Source: CAWCAL01 sp963695075 (GTDB lineage Bacteria > Actinomycetota > Acidimicrobiia > Acidimicrobiales > CAWCAL01). From it: a stretch of 64,000 nucleotides of DNA. Positions within the stretch are counted from its first letter, which is position 1; each line of letters opens with the position of its first letter. A model generated the notes under the pieces. The model was not told the DNA's origin, searched no databases, and worked only from the letters and a program-made list of their open reading frames with translations. The DNA lies in NCBI GenBank assembly GCA_963695075.1, contig CAVOFR010000003.1, forward strand, positions 248,001 to 312,000, read 5' to 3'. A program made the translations under genes and the position numbers. Below are positions 42,207 to 51,079 of this stretch, piece after piece.

Positions 42207-43247
42207 ATGAACTCCGACTCAGATCAGAAGCGAGTCCTCGTCACCGGCTCGGCCGGATTCATCGGTGGGTATCTGGTGGCGGAGCTGCTCGATCGGGGCT
42301 ACTCGGTGATCGGACTCGACAACCTGTCCAAGTACGGCACCATCACGCGGACCTTCGACCCATCGAGCGACTACCGATTCGTCGAGGGTGACGCCGGCGA
42401 CGCCGACCTGGTTCGCGGGCTGCTCACCGACTGCAACCACCTCATCGCAGGTGCGGCCCTGATCGGCGGCATCTCGTACTTCCACACCTACGCCTACGAC
42501 CTCTTGGCGAAGAACGAGCGCATCATCGCGGCGACCTGCGATGCTGCGATCGACGCACACCGGACCGGATCGCTCGAGCGCGTGACCTACATGAGCAGCT
42601 CGATGGTCTTCGAGTCGACCGATCGCTGGCCGAGCCGGGAGGGCGACGAGCTCGACGTCCCGCCACCGCACTCCTCCTACGGATTCCAGAAGCTGGCCGT
42701 CGAGTACTTCGCCCGGGCCGCATGGGACCAGTACCGCCTGCCCTACACGATCGTCCGTCCGTTCAACTGCGTCGGCATCGGCGAGCGTCGGGCCCTTGGC
42801 GACGAGACGATCACGTCGGGCAATGTCGAGCTGGCGATGAGCCATGTCGTCCCCGACCTGGTCCAGAAGATCCTGAAGGGCCAGGATCCGGTCGTACTGT
42901 TGGGCGACGGCACACAGATCCGGCACTACACCTACGGAGGGGACCTGGCCCGCGGGATCGTGACGGCGATGGCCCACCCGAAAGCGGAGAACGAGGACTT
43001 CAACCTCTCGATCGCCACCTCGACGACCGTGCTCGAACTGGCCGAGGCCATCTGGAAGAAGATCAAGGGTGACGTGCCGTTCCGTTGGGAGGCGTCCGAG
43101 CCGTTCGCCCATGACGTTCAACGTCGGGTCCCCGACGTCGACAAGGCCGGCAAGATCCTCGGGTTCGAGGCCGAGACCACGCTCGACGGGATGCTCGACG
43201 AGGTCATTCCCTGGATCGAGCAAGCTCTGGCCGACGGCCTCATCTGA
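42207..43247 (+). CDS. NAD-dependent sugar epimerase/dehydratase
   Basis: 346 aa from the ATG at 42207, which follows an AAGGAC site. Extended-SDR signature: VLVTGSAGFIGGYLVAELLD, then the active-site Ser in TYMSSSMVFES and Tyr-x3-Lys in YGFQKLAVEYF, plus RPFNCVGIGE. It fits nucleotide-sugar 4-epimerases or 4,6-dehydratases. The ALIGGISYFHTYAYDLLAKN segment replaces the more usual AA..V..S loop, so substrate specificity may differ from GalE. Located between the glycosyltransferase and a methyltransferase, it likely tailors the same glycan. Confidence 0.87.
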   Translation: MNSDSDQKRVLVTGSAGFIGGYLVAELLDRGYSVIGLDNLSKYGTITRTFDPSSDYRFVEGDAGDADLVRGLLTDCNHLIAGAALIGGISYFHTYAYDLLAKNERIIAATCDAAIDAHRTGSLERVTYMSSSMVFESTDRWPSREGDELDVPPPHSSYGFQKLAVEYFARAAWDQYRLPYTIVRPFNCVGIGERRALGDETITSGNVELAMSHVVPDLVQKILKGQDPVVLLGDGTQIRHYTYGGDLARGIVTAMAHPKAENEDFNLSIATSTTVLELAEAIWKKIKGDVPFRWEASEPFAHDVQRRVPDVDKAGKILGFEAETTLDGMLDEVIPWIEQALADGLI

Positions 43248-43265
43248 GACGGCGGGAGGTACGGG

Positions 43266-43940
43266 ATGACATCGGTCGAATCAGAGCTCTCGAGCCTCTA
43301 CCGCCGACGGTTCGACGACGCCGATCTGGCTTTCAAAGCCGCGACCTGGCGGATCCTGTGCGATCGGTTCTTCTCCCGGTGGATCGACGCCCACGCGACG
43401 GTCGTGGACCTGGGCGCCGGTTCGTGTGAGTTCATCAACGCGGTCGAAGCCGGTCGGCGAATCGCGGTCGACCTCAACCCTGACACTGCGACAGCGGCGG
43501 ACGCCGGCGTCGAGGTCCACCTAGTCCGCAGCGACCGGATGGACCCGATCGCGACCGACTCGGTCGATGTCGTCTTCTCCTCGAACTTCTTCGAACACCT
43601 GCCCGACCCCGATGCCCTGCTCGCGACGCTGATCGAGTGTCGACGGATCCTCACCCCGGCCGGCCGGTTGCTGGTGTTGATGCCGAACATCCGGTATGTG
43701 AAAGGGAGGTTCTGGGACTACGTCGATCATCGCCTGCCGCTGACCCATGACGGACTCGCCGAGGCAGTGGAGCTCTCGGGCTTTCGACCCGAGACGATCG
43801 TGCCCCGCTTCCTCCCCTACACGGTGAGGAGCAGGTACGGGACCGCCCCCGCCGCCTCGCTGAAGTTGTACCTCCGGTGCCCGCCACTCTGGAGGCTGTT
43901 CGGCGCCCAGATGTTCGTCGTAGCGCGGCCGGAGGGCTGA
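43266..43940 (+). CDS. SAM-dependent methyltransferase of the glycan locus
   Basis: 224 aa from the ATG at 43266 with a GGGAGG site seven to twelve bases upstream. The SAM-binding site reads VVDLGAGSCEFINAV (motif I), IAVDLNPDT, then DVVFSSNFFEHLPDPDALL and RRILTPAGRLLVLMPNIRYV. This is the FkbM/Methyltransf_11-like class common in exopolysaccharide clusters, usually modifying sugars. The C-terminal segment has hydrophobic and aromatic residues (LKLYLRCPPLWRLFGAQMF) and may contact membranes. Function within the locus inferred from position. Confidence 0.85.
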   Translation: MTSVESELSSLYRRRFDDADLAFKAATWRILCDRFFSRWIDAHATVVDLGAGSCEFINAVEAGRRIAVDLNPDTATAADAGVEVHLVRSDRMDPIATDSVDVVFSSNFFEHLPDPDALLATLIECRRILTPAGRLLVLMPNIRYVKGRFWDYVDHRLPLTHDGLAEAVELSGFRPETIVPRFLPYTVRSRYGTAPAASLKLYLRCPPLWRLFGAQMFVVARPEG

Positions 43941-43945
43941 CCGTT

Positions 43946-45943
43946 GTGACCCTTGTCCTCGACGATGAGCGACCGGCCGCTCAGCCGCCGACCGAGGGCA
44001 GGAAATCGGTTGGCCACCAGGCTCGGCACGATGCCCACCAGAGGGCGATCGACTGGCTCCTGGCCATCGCGGTCACGATCACGACCTGGACGGACATCAA
44101 TCGCCTCGCGACCTCGTGGGTCGACGATTCCTGGCGATTCACGCTGACCGAAGCGGCCAGCCGCGGGGTCGACTTCGGAACGGACATCGCCTTCACCTAC
44201 GGACCTCTGGTCTTCCTCGACGGCGGCCCGATCCACACCACATCGACGGGTGCCGCGGCGCTCGTCGTGCGGTTCGCGCTCGCTACGGCGACCGCGTTGC
44301 TCGTCGTCCGCACGGCCCGGGCCTCGGGTTGGGCTCGATGGATACAGCTGGCGGCGGCCTGGGTCTTCGTAGCCGCCGTCGTTCCTCCCGATCGCTACAG
44401 CGAGGTCGGCGTCATCGTGGTCTGCGCCTGGATCACGCGTTCGCTCCTGGTCGAGGGCCATGTCCCCCTTCCCGGGCTGCTGGCGGCGGCGGCCGTAGCC
44501 GGGATCTGGATGTCGGTGAAGCCGAGCGCCGCCATCATCCTGCTGGCGGTCGCCGGCGTCGCCGCCCTCCCGGCCCGACCGGGCACAACGGCATCCGGCC
44601 TCGTTTCCGGACGACGACGATGGGAGAGCGCCGCCTTGCACGCGGTGGGTCGGGCCGGGCTGGTCGGCGCGATGGCCATCGCCGCGCTGGCGGCGGCCTG
44701 GTCCCTGTCCGGCCAGGCGCTCACCTCACTGCCCGGGTTCCTGTCGGGATGGCTGGAGGTGTCGGGCGGATTCGCCTCGGGGATGGCCCACGGCATCGGC
44801 AATCTCCTTCTCGCCGAGATCGTGCTCGTCGCCACCGGGACCGGACTCGGGGTCCTTGCCATCCAGCGGGTCCGGCGTGCTCCCACGGCCGCGAACTGGA
44901 CCCTGCTGGGCACGACCAGCCTGCTGCTCTTCTGGAGCCGGCAGATCGGCATGGCTCGCCCGGATGAGGCGCACCTGAAGGACGTCGGCGCCCTGATCGC
45001 GCTCCTGACCGTGGCCTGCTGGCCGGTGCTCGACCGCCGTCTCAGGCCGCTGTTGATCACCATCGGCATCGGGATGGTGGCGGCCCTGTCGCTGATCCCG
45101 GTTCCGGCCGTGCTCGACGTGGCGCCGGTGGTGGGCTCGATCCGCGAGCTCGCGACCGAGCTGACCGATCTGGGTGACGGTCGCATGATCGACCGATCCC
45201 GGAACGACATCAGGGCCCATTACGGCCTCTCGCAGTCGACGGTCGACCTGACCCGGGGCGAACCCGTCCACATCTCGCCGCAGGACACGAATGTGGCGTT
45301 CGCCCATCCCGACCTCGGCTTCTGGGTTCTCCCGACCGTCCAGCACTTCGTGTCCTACACCGAGGAGTTGGAGGAGCGGAACGTCGCGGCACTCACCGGT
45401 CCTCGAGGTCCCGCGTTCGTGCTGCACCGGCCCAGAACGGATGTGGAGTTCCATCACGCGGCGTGGGAGTCGCCCCGGCTGATCCAGACTCTCTGGTGCC
45501 ACTTCCGGCCGGTGCGGAAGGACGGCGACTGGAGTCTGTTGGAGGCGAGAGGGGCCGGCTGTGACGCACCCGAGATCATCGGCGAACCCGTCGCCGTCTC
45601 GCATCGCGTAGCCGTACCGGCCGAAACGCGGGCCTGCGAAGGCCTCGTGACCTTCCGGATCTTCGGGGCCGCCCGCACCGGACTGGACCGACTGGCGCTG
45701 CTCCTGGTGCGCCAACCCCGGCCGTTCGTCACGACCCAAGATGAGAGCTGGCCGTTCATCCCCGGGACCGCGGCACAACCTCACGTTCTGGCCGCCCCTG
45801 TCGATGACGTCGCATGGTTGGGCGCGGGCGTTCCCGAGACCTCGGACCTCGACCTGGTCCTCCAGATCGACGACCTCGACGGCTACTTCGGGCCGGTGGA
45901 GACGCCGACCATCCAGTTCGAATGCTGGAAGCGCTCGTCGTGA
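43946..45943 (+). CDS. Large multi-pass membrane protein of unknown function in the glycan locus
   Basis: About 665 aa from a GTG at 43946, after a GGAGGG site. A membrane domain with roughly ten to eleven helices (residues 30-400) is followed by a soluble roughly 250-residue domain. The first loop contains DDSWRFTLTEAASRGVDFG and DIAFTYGPLVFL; this DxSW plus YGPL pair recurs in actinobacterial membrane proteins and recalls GT-C glycosyltransferase loop 1 with an acidic pair, but that comparison is mine. No known domain is recognised. Given its place after a dehydrogenase, GT2, epimerase and methyltransferase, it may transfer or flip the finished sugar. Confidence 0.6.
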   Translation: MTLVLDDERPAAQPPTEGRKSVGHQARHDAHQRAIDWLLAIAVTITTWTDINRLATSWVDDSWRFTLTEAASRGVDFGTDIAFTYGPLVFLDGGPIHTTSTGAAALVVRFALATATALLVVRTARASGWARWIQLAAAWVFVAAVVPPDRYSEVGVIVVCAWITRSLLVEGHVPLPGLLAAAAVAGIWMSVKPSAAIILLAVAGVAALPARPGTTASGLVSGRRRWESAALHAVGRAGLVGAMAIAALAAAWSLSGQALTSLPGFLSGWLEVSGGFASGMAHGIGNLLLAEIVLVATGTGLGVLAIQRVRRAPTAANWTLLGTTSLLLFWSRQIGMARPDEAHLKDVGALIALLTVACWPVLDRRLRPLLITIGIGMVAALSLIPVPAVLDVAPVVGSIRELATELTDLGDGRMIDRSRNDIRAHYGLSQSTVDLTRGEPVHISPQDTNVAFAHPDLGFWVLPTVQHFVSYTEELEERNVAALTGPRGPAFVLHRPRTDVEFHHAAWESPRLIQTLWCHFRPVRKDGDWSLLEARGAGCDAPEIIGEPVAVSHRVAVPAETRACEGLVTFRIFGAARTGLDRLALLLVRQPRPFVTTQDESWPFIPGTAAQPHVLAAPVDDVAWLGAGVPETSDLDLVLQIDDLDGYFGPVETPTIQFECWKRSS

Positions 45944-46004
45944 CACTCGCGGAACCGGGAGAACCGATCCCCGGGGGCGACCCGGCCGCCAACCGATCAG
46001 TCGG

Positions 46005-47243
46005 TCATCGATCCCGGTGGAAGATGCTCACGCACGCGGCGGCCTCCTCGATGCCGTACAGGCCGCCGCCGTTCTCGGCGATGGCCCACCGCGCCCCATC
46101 GACCTGACGAACACCAGCTTCGCCCCTGAGCTGGGCCACGAGCTCGTGGATCTGACCCAGGCCCGTCGCCGCCAGCGGGTGCCCCTTCGACTCGAGGCCT
46201 CCGCTGGGGTTGACCGGAATCGACCCGCCGAGCGTGGTGGCCCCCGTCTCGCCGAAAGCACCACCCTCACCGGCCGGGCAGAATCCCAGATTCTCGATCT
46301 GCTGGACCTCACCGAACGCCGTCGCATCGTGCACCTCGGCCACCGACATGTCGTCCGGCCCGGCCCCAGCTTCGTCGTACGCATCGAGAGCGACGCGGTG
46401 GGTGACGTGGTTCCGGTGGTCCTTCGGATCCCGGTCCGACCCACTACCGAGCACACTCGCCCTGATCGCCACGGCCCGATCGCGGTCGAACCGGTCGAGG
46501 GCGTCACCGTTGCACAGAAGCACCGCGGCGGCGCCCTCGCTCGACGATGCACACATCGGGAGCGTCAGCGGCCAGCAGATCGTCCGGGCCTCGAGTACCT
46601 CATCGACGGTGAAGGGCTTCTGGAAGTGCGCCAGGGGGTTGTGTACCGAGTGTCCGTGGTTCTTGGAGGAGACCACCGCCAGCTGGCGCGGTGTGGTCCC
46701 GAAGTCGCGCATGTGAGCGCGAGCCCAGGAGGCGTACAGATCCATGAAAATCGAGCGGGGCACCGAGCCGTCCTCCATGTCCGGATGGGTGTACCCCTGC
46801 GACAGGGCCATCACTCTCTCGACGGCCTCGTCACGGTTCATCACATCGAGTCCCGCTTCGAACGACGCGGCCAACCTGACCCTGTCGGTGAGTACCGCCT
46901 TCTCGACACCGAGCGCCAGCGCAACGTCACTGGCCCCCGCCATCAGGTCTCGAACCGCGAGATGGAAGGCTGTCGAGCCGGTGGCGCAGGCGTTCTCGAC
47001 GTTGACGACGGGGATCGACGCAACTCCGTGGGGCCGGAGGGCGACCTGCGCGCCGATCGAACCCTGGCCGATGAGCATCGACTGGGTCAACGAACCGTAA
47101 TAGGCCGAAGCGATGTCGCCGACGGTCGCACCGGCATCGGCGGTCACACCGCCGAGTACCTCTCCGACCATGTCGTCGAGCGAGTCCTCGGGGTGATAGC
47201 CGAAACGGGTCATCGCCACTCCGACGATGTACAGATCATCCAT
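46005..47243 (-). CDS. Thiolase-fold enzyme, lipid-transfer/SCP-x type
   Basis: 412 aa. The nucleophilic Cys is in NVENACATGSTAFHLA; VHDATAFGE supplies a catalytic His; SKGHPLAATGLGQIHEL is the second conserved His/Cys-loop region, with HP-L instead of C-xG at the distal site typical of SCP-x/lipid-transfer thiolases. Such enzymes act in side-chain degradation of steroids or branched acyl-CoAs; some are aldolases rather than thiolases. It overlaps the upstream HAD gene by eight bases. Activity remains to be defined; the gene would complement the racemase and hydratase genes in this window. Confidence 0.83.
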   Translation of the reverse strand: MDDLYIVGVAMTRFGYHPEDSLDDMVGEVLGGVTADAGATVGDIASAYYGSLTQSMLIGQGSIGAQVALRPHGVASIPVVNVENACATGSTAFHLAVRDLMAGASDVALALGVEKAVLTDRVRLAASFEAGLDVMNRDEAVERVMALSQGYTHPDMEDGSVPRSIFMDLYASWARAHMRDFGTTPRQLAVVSSKNHGHSVHNPLAHFQKPFTVDEVLEARTICWPLTLPMCASSSEGAAAVLLCNGDALDRFDRDRAVAIRASVLGSGSDRDPKDHRNHVTHRVALDAYDEAGAGPDDMSVAEVHDATAFGEVQQIENLGFCPAGEGGAFGETGATTLGGSIPVNPSGGLESKGHPLAATGLGQIHELVAQLRGEAGVRQVDGARWAIAENGGGLYGIEEAAACVSIFHRDR

Positions 47244-47907
47244 CGGTGGTAATCCTCTCTCTCAGATCTCGCGCCGAGACCGGCCATCCGGTGATCGCGG
47301 CCAGTGACGCGAGGGCATCCTCGGGTGACTCGACCTTGATCGTGTGCATCCCCAAGGCCCGAGCCGGTTTCAGATTCACGCCCAGGTCGTCGAGAAACAC
47401 CGCCTCGTCCGGCGCGACCCCGACCCGCTCACACGCCACACGGTAGAAGGTGGGCTCGGGTTTGCGAATCCCGAGCTCGGAGGACTGGCAGACGACGTCG
47501 AACAGGTCGAGCACCGCGGCGATCCGCGGCTCGGTCCGGTCGAGCGGTGTCATGTTGTTGGTCAACAGGGCGGTGGATGCCCTCTCTCGGCATGCGCTGA
47601 CCGCTGCGAGCATGACCGGGCGGATGTCACCGACGAGCAGGGCAAGGACGTCGGCGCCGGGCACCCGGTGCCCGGCTGCCTCGCTCTCCGCGGCGAAGGC
47701 GGCATCGAATCGGTCGACGTCCAGTTCGCCGCGCTCGAGGCCGGCCCACGCGTTCTCGTCGGGATTCGTGGCGTTGATCCGTCGGAGGAACCCGGGCGGC
47801 AGGTCGTGGCGGGTCTCGTAGCGGGCGAAGGAGTCGAACGGACTGCTGGTGAGCACCCCACCCATGTCCCAGAACACCGCCCGGATCGGTCGACGATCAG
47901 TCGCCAT
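47236..47907 (-). CDS. HAD-superfamily hydrolase
   Basis: 223 aa. Motif I is VFWDMGGVLTSSPFDSF, where the nucleophile Asp and Gly are present but the usual second Asp is Gly, as in epoxide-hydrolase N-terminal/ACAD10-like HADs. Motif II LLTNN, motif III in GIRKPEPTFYRVA (Lys) and motif IV VFLDDLGVNLKPA are intact. The family dephosphorylates small molecules or is of uncertain activity when the second Asp is missing. It lies between the thiolase-like and VWA-protein genes and overlaps both (by 8 and 11 bases), so the three are probably one transcript. Confidence 0.82.
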   Translation of the reverse strand: MATDRRPIRAVFWDMGGVLTSSPFDSFARYETRHDLPPGFLRRINATNPDENAWAGLERGELDVDRFDAAFAAESEAAGHRVPGADVLALLVGDIRPVMLAAVSACRERASTALLTNNMTPLDRTEPRIAAVLDLFDVVCQSSELGIRKPEPTFYRVACERVGVAPDEAVFLDDLGVNLKPARALGMHTIKVESPEDALASLAAITGWPVSARDLRERITTDG

Positions 47908-50900
47908 CGCTCGGCAACTCCTCTTCTCCGTCCTGCGTGGTTTCGTCGGCCGGCCGCCTGTTGCCCCGCATCCCGCCCACCACGATCCACAGGAGCATCA
48001 GGATCGAGAGGACGGCGATCGCGGCGCCGATGATCGTCGACCGGTCGGAGCTGTCGAACAGGCCTGACGGCTGGGTCGGGGCTTCGATCGTCACCCCTTC
48101 GACCACCGACTCGATGACGACGGTGTTGTCGAGCGGTCTCGCGTCGGCCAGGGCCCCCGTGACCTCGGCCAGGATCTCGATCGTCGCGCTGGGCAGGCTC
48201 CGGGGCATGCGCCACGACGCCTCGACCACCTCGGTGGCTCCCGGCGCGATCGACAGGAATCCACAGCGCCCGCTGTCCCGGCGGCAGGATGCGTCTTCGC
48301 CGCCGGTGAGCGATTCGATCTCGAGCGGTTCAGGGAGATCGAGATTCAGCTCGACCTCGGTCGCGGCGGTCGAGCCCCGGTTCGTGACCGTGGTTCGGTA
48401 CAGGGTGACCTCGCCCGCTTCCGGGGGATCGACCGCGTCGAGCTCCACCGCCAGGTCGACCGTCGCCAGCGAGATCTCGGCTGTCGCCGTCCCACCGACG
48501 CTGCCGGCCGGCGACCGACCCCGGAAGACGGCCTCGAATTCGACCGAACGGCGACCGTCCGGTTCGGCCAGCCGTATGACCATGTCGGCGTCGACGGCTT
48601 CGGCTGGCGGAATCGAGCCGAGGTCGATCGAACAAGCGGATGACCCGTCGCAGCGCCAGCCCAGATCCGAAGACTTCAGGACGAAGGTCGTCCCCGGCGG
48701 CGGCGTGACCGTTACGGTCGCGTCGGTCACGGCCCGCTCGCCGCTGTTCTCGGCCGTGACGACGAAGTCGATGAACTCCCCGGCGACGGCGTCACGGGTG
48801 TCGGTGACGAGCCGGACGGTGAGATCGTCGGAGATCGGAGCCGTGGTCGTGGTCGGCGGGATCGTCGTCGTGGTGGTGGTCGTGGTCGGCGGGATCGTCG
48901 TCGTGGTGGTCGGGGGCGGTGGGGGCGGCCGTACCGTCGTGGTGGTCGTGGTCGGCGGCACCGTCGTCGTGGTAGTCGTGGTGGTCGTCGTCGTGGTGGT
49001 CGTGGTCGGCGGCACCGTCGTCGTGGTCGTGCTCGTCGTCCGCGGCACCGTCGTGGTCGTGGTCGGCGGCACGGTCGTGGTCGTCGTCGTCGGAGGGATC
49101 GTGGTCGTCGTCGGTGGCGGTGGCGCTGTCTCGCTCGTGGGGGTGCGCACCGTGGCCAGGTTGTCCTCGGGTACGGCCTCGTCGGCCCCCTCGGCCAGGA
49201 TCAGAAAGCGCGCCTCGATGGCGGGGAGCTCGGTGGTGTCGTCGATTCGGGCCGTCAGCGGCAGAACGTAGAAGGGACTCCTCGGCTCGAGGGTCCCTTC
49301 CTGGTGGGTATAGGTGCAGACGGTTCCGGCCCCAGCCGGGAAACCACCGGCGCAGCGCCACGGGAACCGGTTGTCCGAGGCCGAGACCGACGCTCCGTCC
49401 GGGACGACGAACTGGATCGTGGCGTTCGCGGCCGGAAGGGTCCCCGCGTTGCGATAGCTCACCTCGTAGTCGACCGACGTTCCCGGTGGTGTGATCTCTT
49501 TCGAGGGAATGACCTCGACGACGAGGTCGTCGTAGCTACGGACCGAGAAGAAGGTACAGCCGACGACCTGGGTCGGCGTGACCTCCAGCTCGACGCCGCC
49601 AGGGACGTCGATTCCCGCGACGGCACCATCGGCTCCGCCCTGACGGCAGGTTGCGCCACTCTCGCTCACCCCGCCGCTGTCGAGGGGCAGCTGATAACCC
49701 TCCTCGCCCGACTCCCGGAGCAGGATCGAGTCGAGCTCCCGCCAGGTCATGAGGAGGAGACCCGATCGGTCCGTGACACCTTCGTCGACAGGGCTGTCAC
49801 CCGCCGACAGCATGTAGTCCCAGCCGGCCCCGGGCTCGGGGTCCGAACCGACGAATTCCTGCAAGCGCTTGTCCACGGTGACCGTGCCACCGCATTGTGC
49901 GGCAGCCACGTGTTCGAGGGCCGCACCCAGCTCCTCCCGAGTCACCTCGTAGTAGTCGCCGAGCTCGACCGACTCGACATCTCCCCGCCGCGGTCCGCTG
50001 ATCACCTCCGCTGCGACGGCATCGGCGCCCTCCACACCGATAACGACAATCCTGGTACCAGCGTCCTTGAGCTCGTTGGCCGCGACGATTGCCGCATCGA
50101 TATCCAGGAGATCGACACCCTTCTCCCGCGATTCATCGGCGTCTCGGGTCGTCGGCGAACCCGTGGTGACCATCACCAGGGTCCGCGGCGCTTCGCCACT
50201 GTCGAGGACGGCACGAAGGCCTGCTTCCCAGTTGCGTTCGCCGAGGTCGACCTGATTGCTGTCGGTCGACGTGAACCCGAACGGGATGGACTCCAAGCCG
50301 GCTTCGAGATCGACCAGCGCCTCGCTTCCCGCGACACCAGCCACCGACACCGGCTTCCGAGCCGGATAGTCGGCGACACCGTCGGGCTCGCCGAAGTCCT
50401 CCTCCCCGGTCGGATCGGCATAGGTGCCAAAGCTCCAGAACCCGACCGGCGTCGGGGTGATCCCCATGGTGCGGACATAGTCCTGGGCAGCCTCGATGGT
50501 GACCGCGAGATTCGGTACCGTCCGACCCGGGTCGATCGGGACGGACCGGTCGATGAGGAGAGCGACGGAGTCCACTCCACACTCGGCACCCGTCGGGTTC
50601 TCGGTCGGCATCGCCCAGGGGTAGGTCTCGTCGTCCGGCGGCCACGTCGAGGGGATCTCGTCCGGAGTCTCACCGTCGCCGGACAGTATAGGCAGGATTA
50701 CCAGGCCGAGGCCGACCAGGATGGCGACGATGGCCGCGCCGACCAGCACCCGCGTCCCCGTCGGTGAGGGTGGGCCCGAGGTGACATCTGTGCCTGCCCC
50801 GGCGGCCACCGGTGGCGGCGGCTCAGCGGACGCCGTCGCGTCGACGGAGGTCCCCTCGTCCGGCGGCGACTGACCGATCGGCGCTGACAGCGACCCCGGT

Positions 50901-50974
50901 CCGCCATCGAAGACCTTCTGGTCTGCCCGAGTGACGGGATCGACATCGTCGCGTCGAGAAAACGGTAACTTCAT
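47897..50974 (-). CDS. Large surface protein: VWA domain, two DUF11-like domains, Thr-rich linker, two membrane anchors
   Basis: 1025 aa. Order: cytoplasmic basic/Pro-rich region (1-73), membrane helix RVLVGAAIVAILVGLGLVIL (75-98), a VWA-like domain (about 130-345) whose metal motif reads DRSVP rather than DxSxS, a Cys-containing stretch, a DUF11-type beta-sandwich (about 500-610), a roughly 95-residue Thr/Pro/Val linker (about 617-711), two further DUF11/CARDB-like sandwiches (715-960) with SSACS and CRRDSGRC cysteine pairs, and a second helix STIIGAAIAVLSILMLLWIVV followed by an acidic tail. Both ends are cytoplasmic, leaving a large looped ectodomain. It probably binds surface partners; enzymatic activity is unlikely. 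Confidence 0.8.
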   Translation of the reverse strand: MKLPFSRRDDVDPVTRADQKVFDGGPGSLSAPIGQSPPDEGTSVDATASAEPPPPVAAGAGTDVTSGPPSPTGTRVLVGAAIVAILVGLGLVILPILSGDGETPDEIPSTWPPDDETYPWAMPTENPTGAECGVDSVALLIDRSVPIDPGRTVPNLAVTIEAAQDYVRTMGITPTPVGFWSFGTYADPTGEEDFGEPDGVADYPARKPVSVAGVAGSEALVDLEAGLESIPFGFTSTDSNQVDLGERNWEAGLRAVLDSGEAPRTLVMVTTGSPTTRDADESREKGVDLLDIDAAIVAANELKDAGTRIVVIGVEGADAVAAEVISGPRRGDVESVELGDYYEVTREELGAALEHVAAAQCGGTVTVDKRLQEFVGSDPEPGAGWDYMLSAGDSPVDEGVTDRSGLLLMTWRELDSILLRESGEEGYQLPLDSGGVSESGATCRQGGADGAVAGIDVPGGVELEVTPTQVVGCTFFSVRSYDDLVVEVIPSKEITPPGTSVDYEVSYRNAGTLPAANATIQFVVPDGASVSASDNRFPWRCAGGFPAGAGTVCTYTHQEGTLEPRSPFYVLPLTARIDDTTELPAIEARFLILAEGADEAVPEDNLATVRTPTSETAPPPPTTTTIPPTTTTTTVPPTTTTTVPRTTSTTTTTVPPTTTTTTTTTTTTTTTVPPTTTTTTVRPPPPPPTTTTTIPPTTTTTTTTIPPTTTTAPISDDLTVRLVTDTRDAVAGEFIDFVVTAENSGERAVTDATVTVTPPPGTTFVLKSSDLGWRCDGSSACSIDLGSIPPAEAVDADMVIRLAEPDGRRSVEFEAVFRGRSPAGSVGGTATAEISLATVDLAVELDAVDPPEAGEVTLYRTTVTNRGSTAATEVELNLDLPEPLEIESLTGGEDASCRRDSGRCGFLSIAPGATEVVEASWRMPRSLPSATIEILAEVTGALADARPLDNTVVIESVVEGVTIEAPTQPSGLFDSSDRSTIIGAAIAVLSILMLLWIVVGGMRGNRRPADETTQDGEEELPSDGD
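48838..49122 (-). repeat. Low-complexity Thr-Pro-Val linker coding repeat
   Basis: Imperfect tandem trinucleotide/hexanucleotide sequence (mostly GTC/GTG/GGC on the plus strand) encodes runs of Thr broken by IPP, VPP and RPPPPPP. It forms a long O-glycosylation-like linker between beta domains in the surface protein and is prone to replication slippage. Confidence 0.85.
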
Positions 50975-51079
50975 CGCGCGGGGAACTCACAGAATGTCGG
51001 GGCCATCACAGAATCGACGAGGATACGGTGTTCCGGGTCGCGGAACCAGACACGGTATGGCTGACAGGAATGGCAGACC

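Noticed and set aside
48838..49122. GTC/GTG-rich repeat as a non-coding satellite
   Set aside because: It is fully in frame within the VWA protein and encodes a Thr/Pro linker between recognisable domains.
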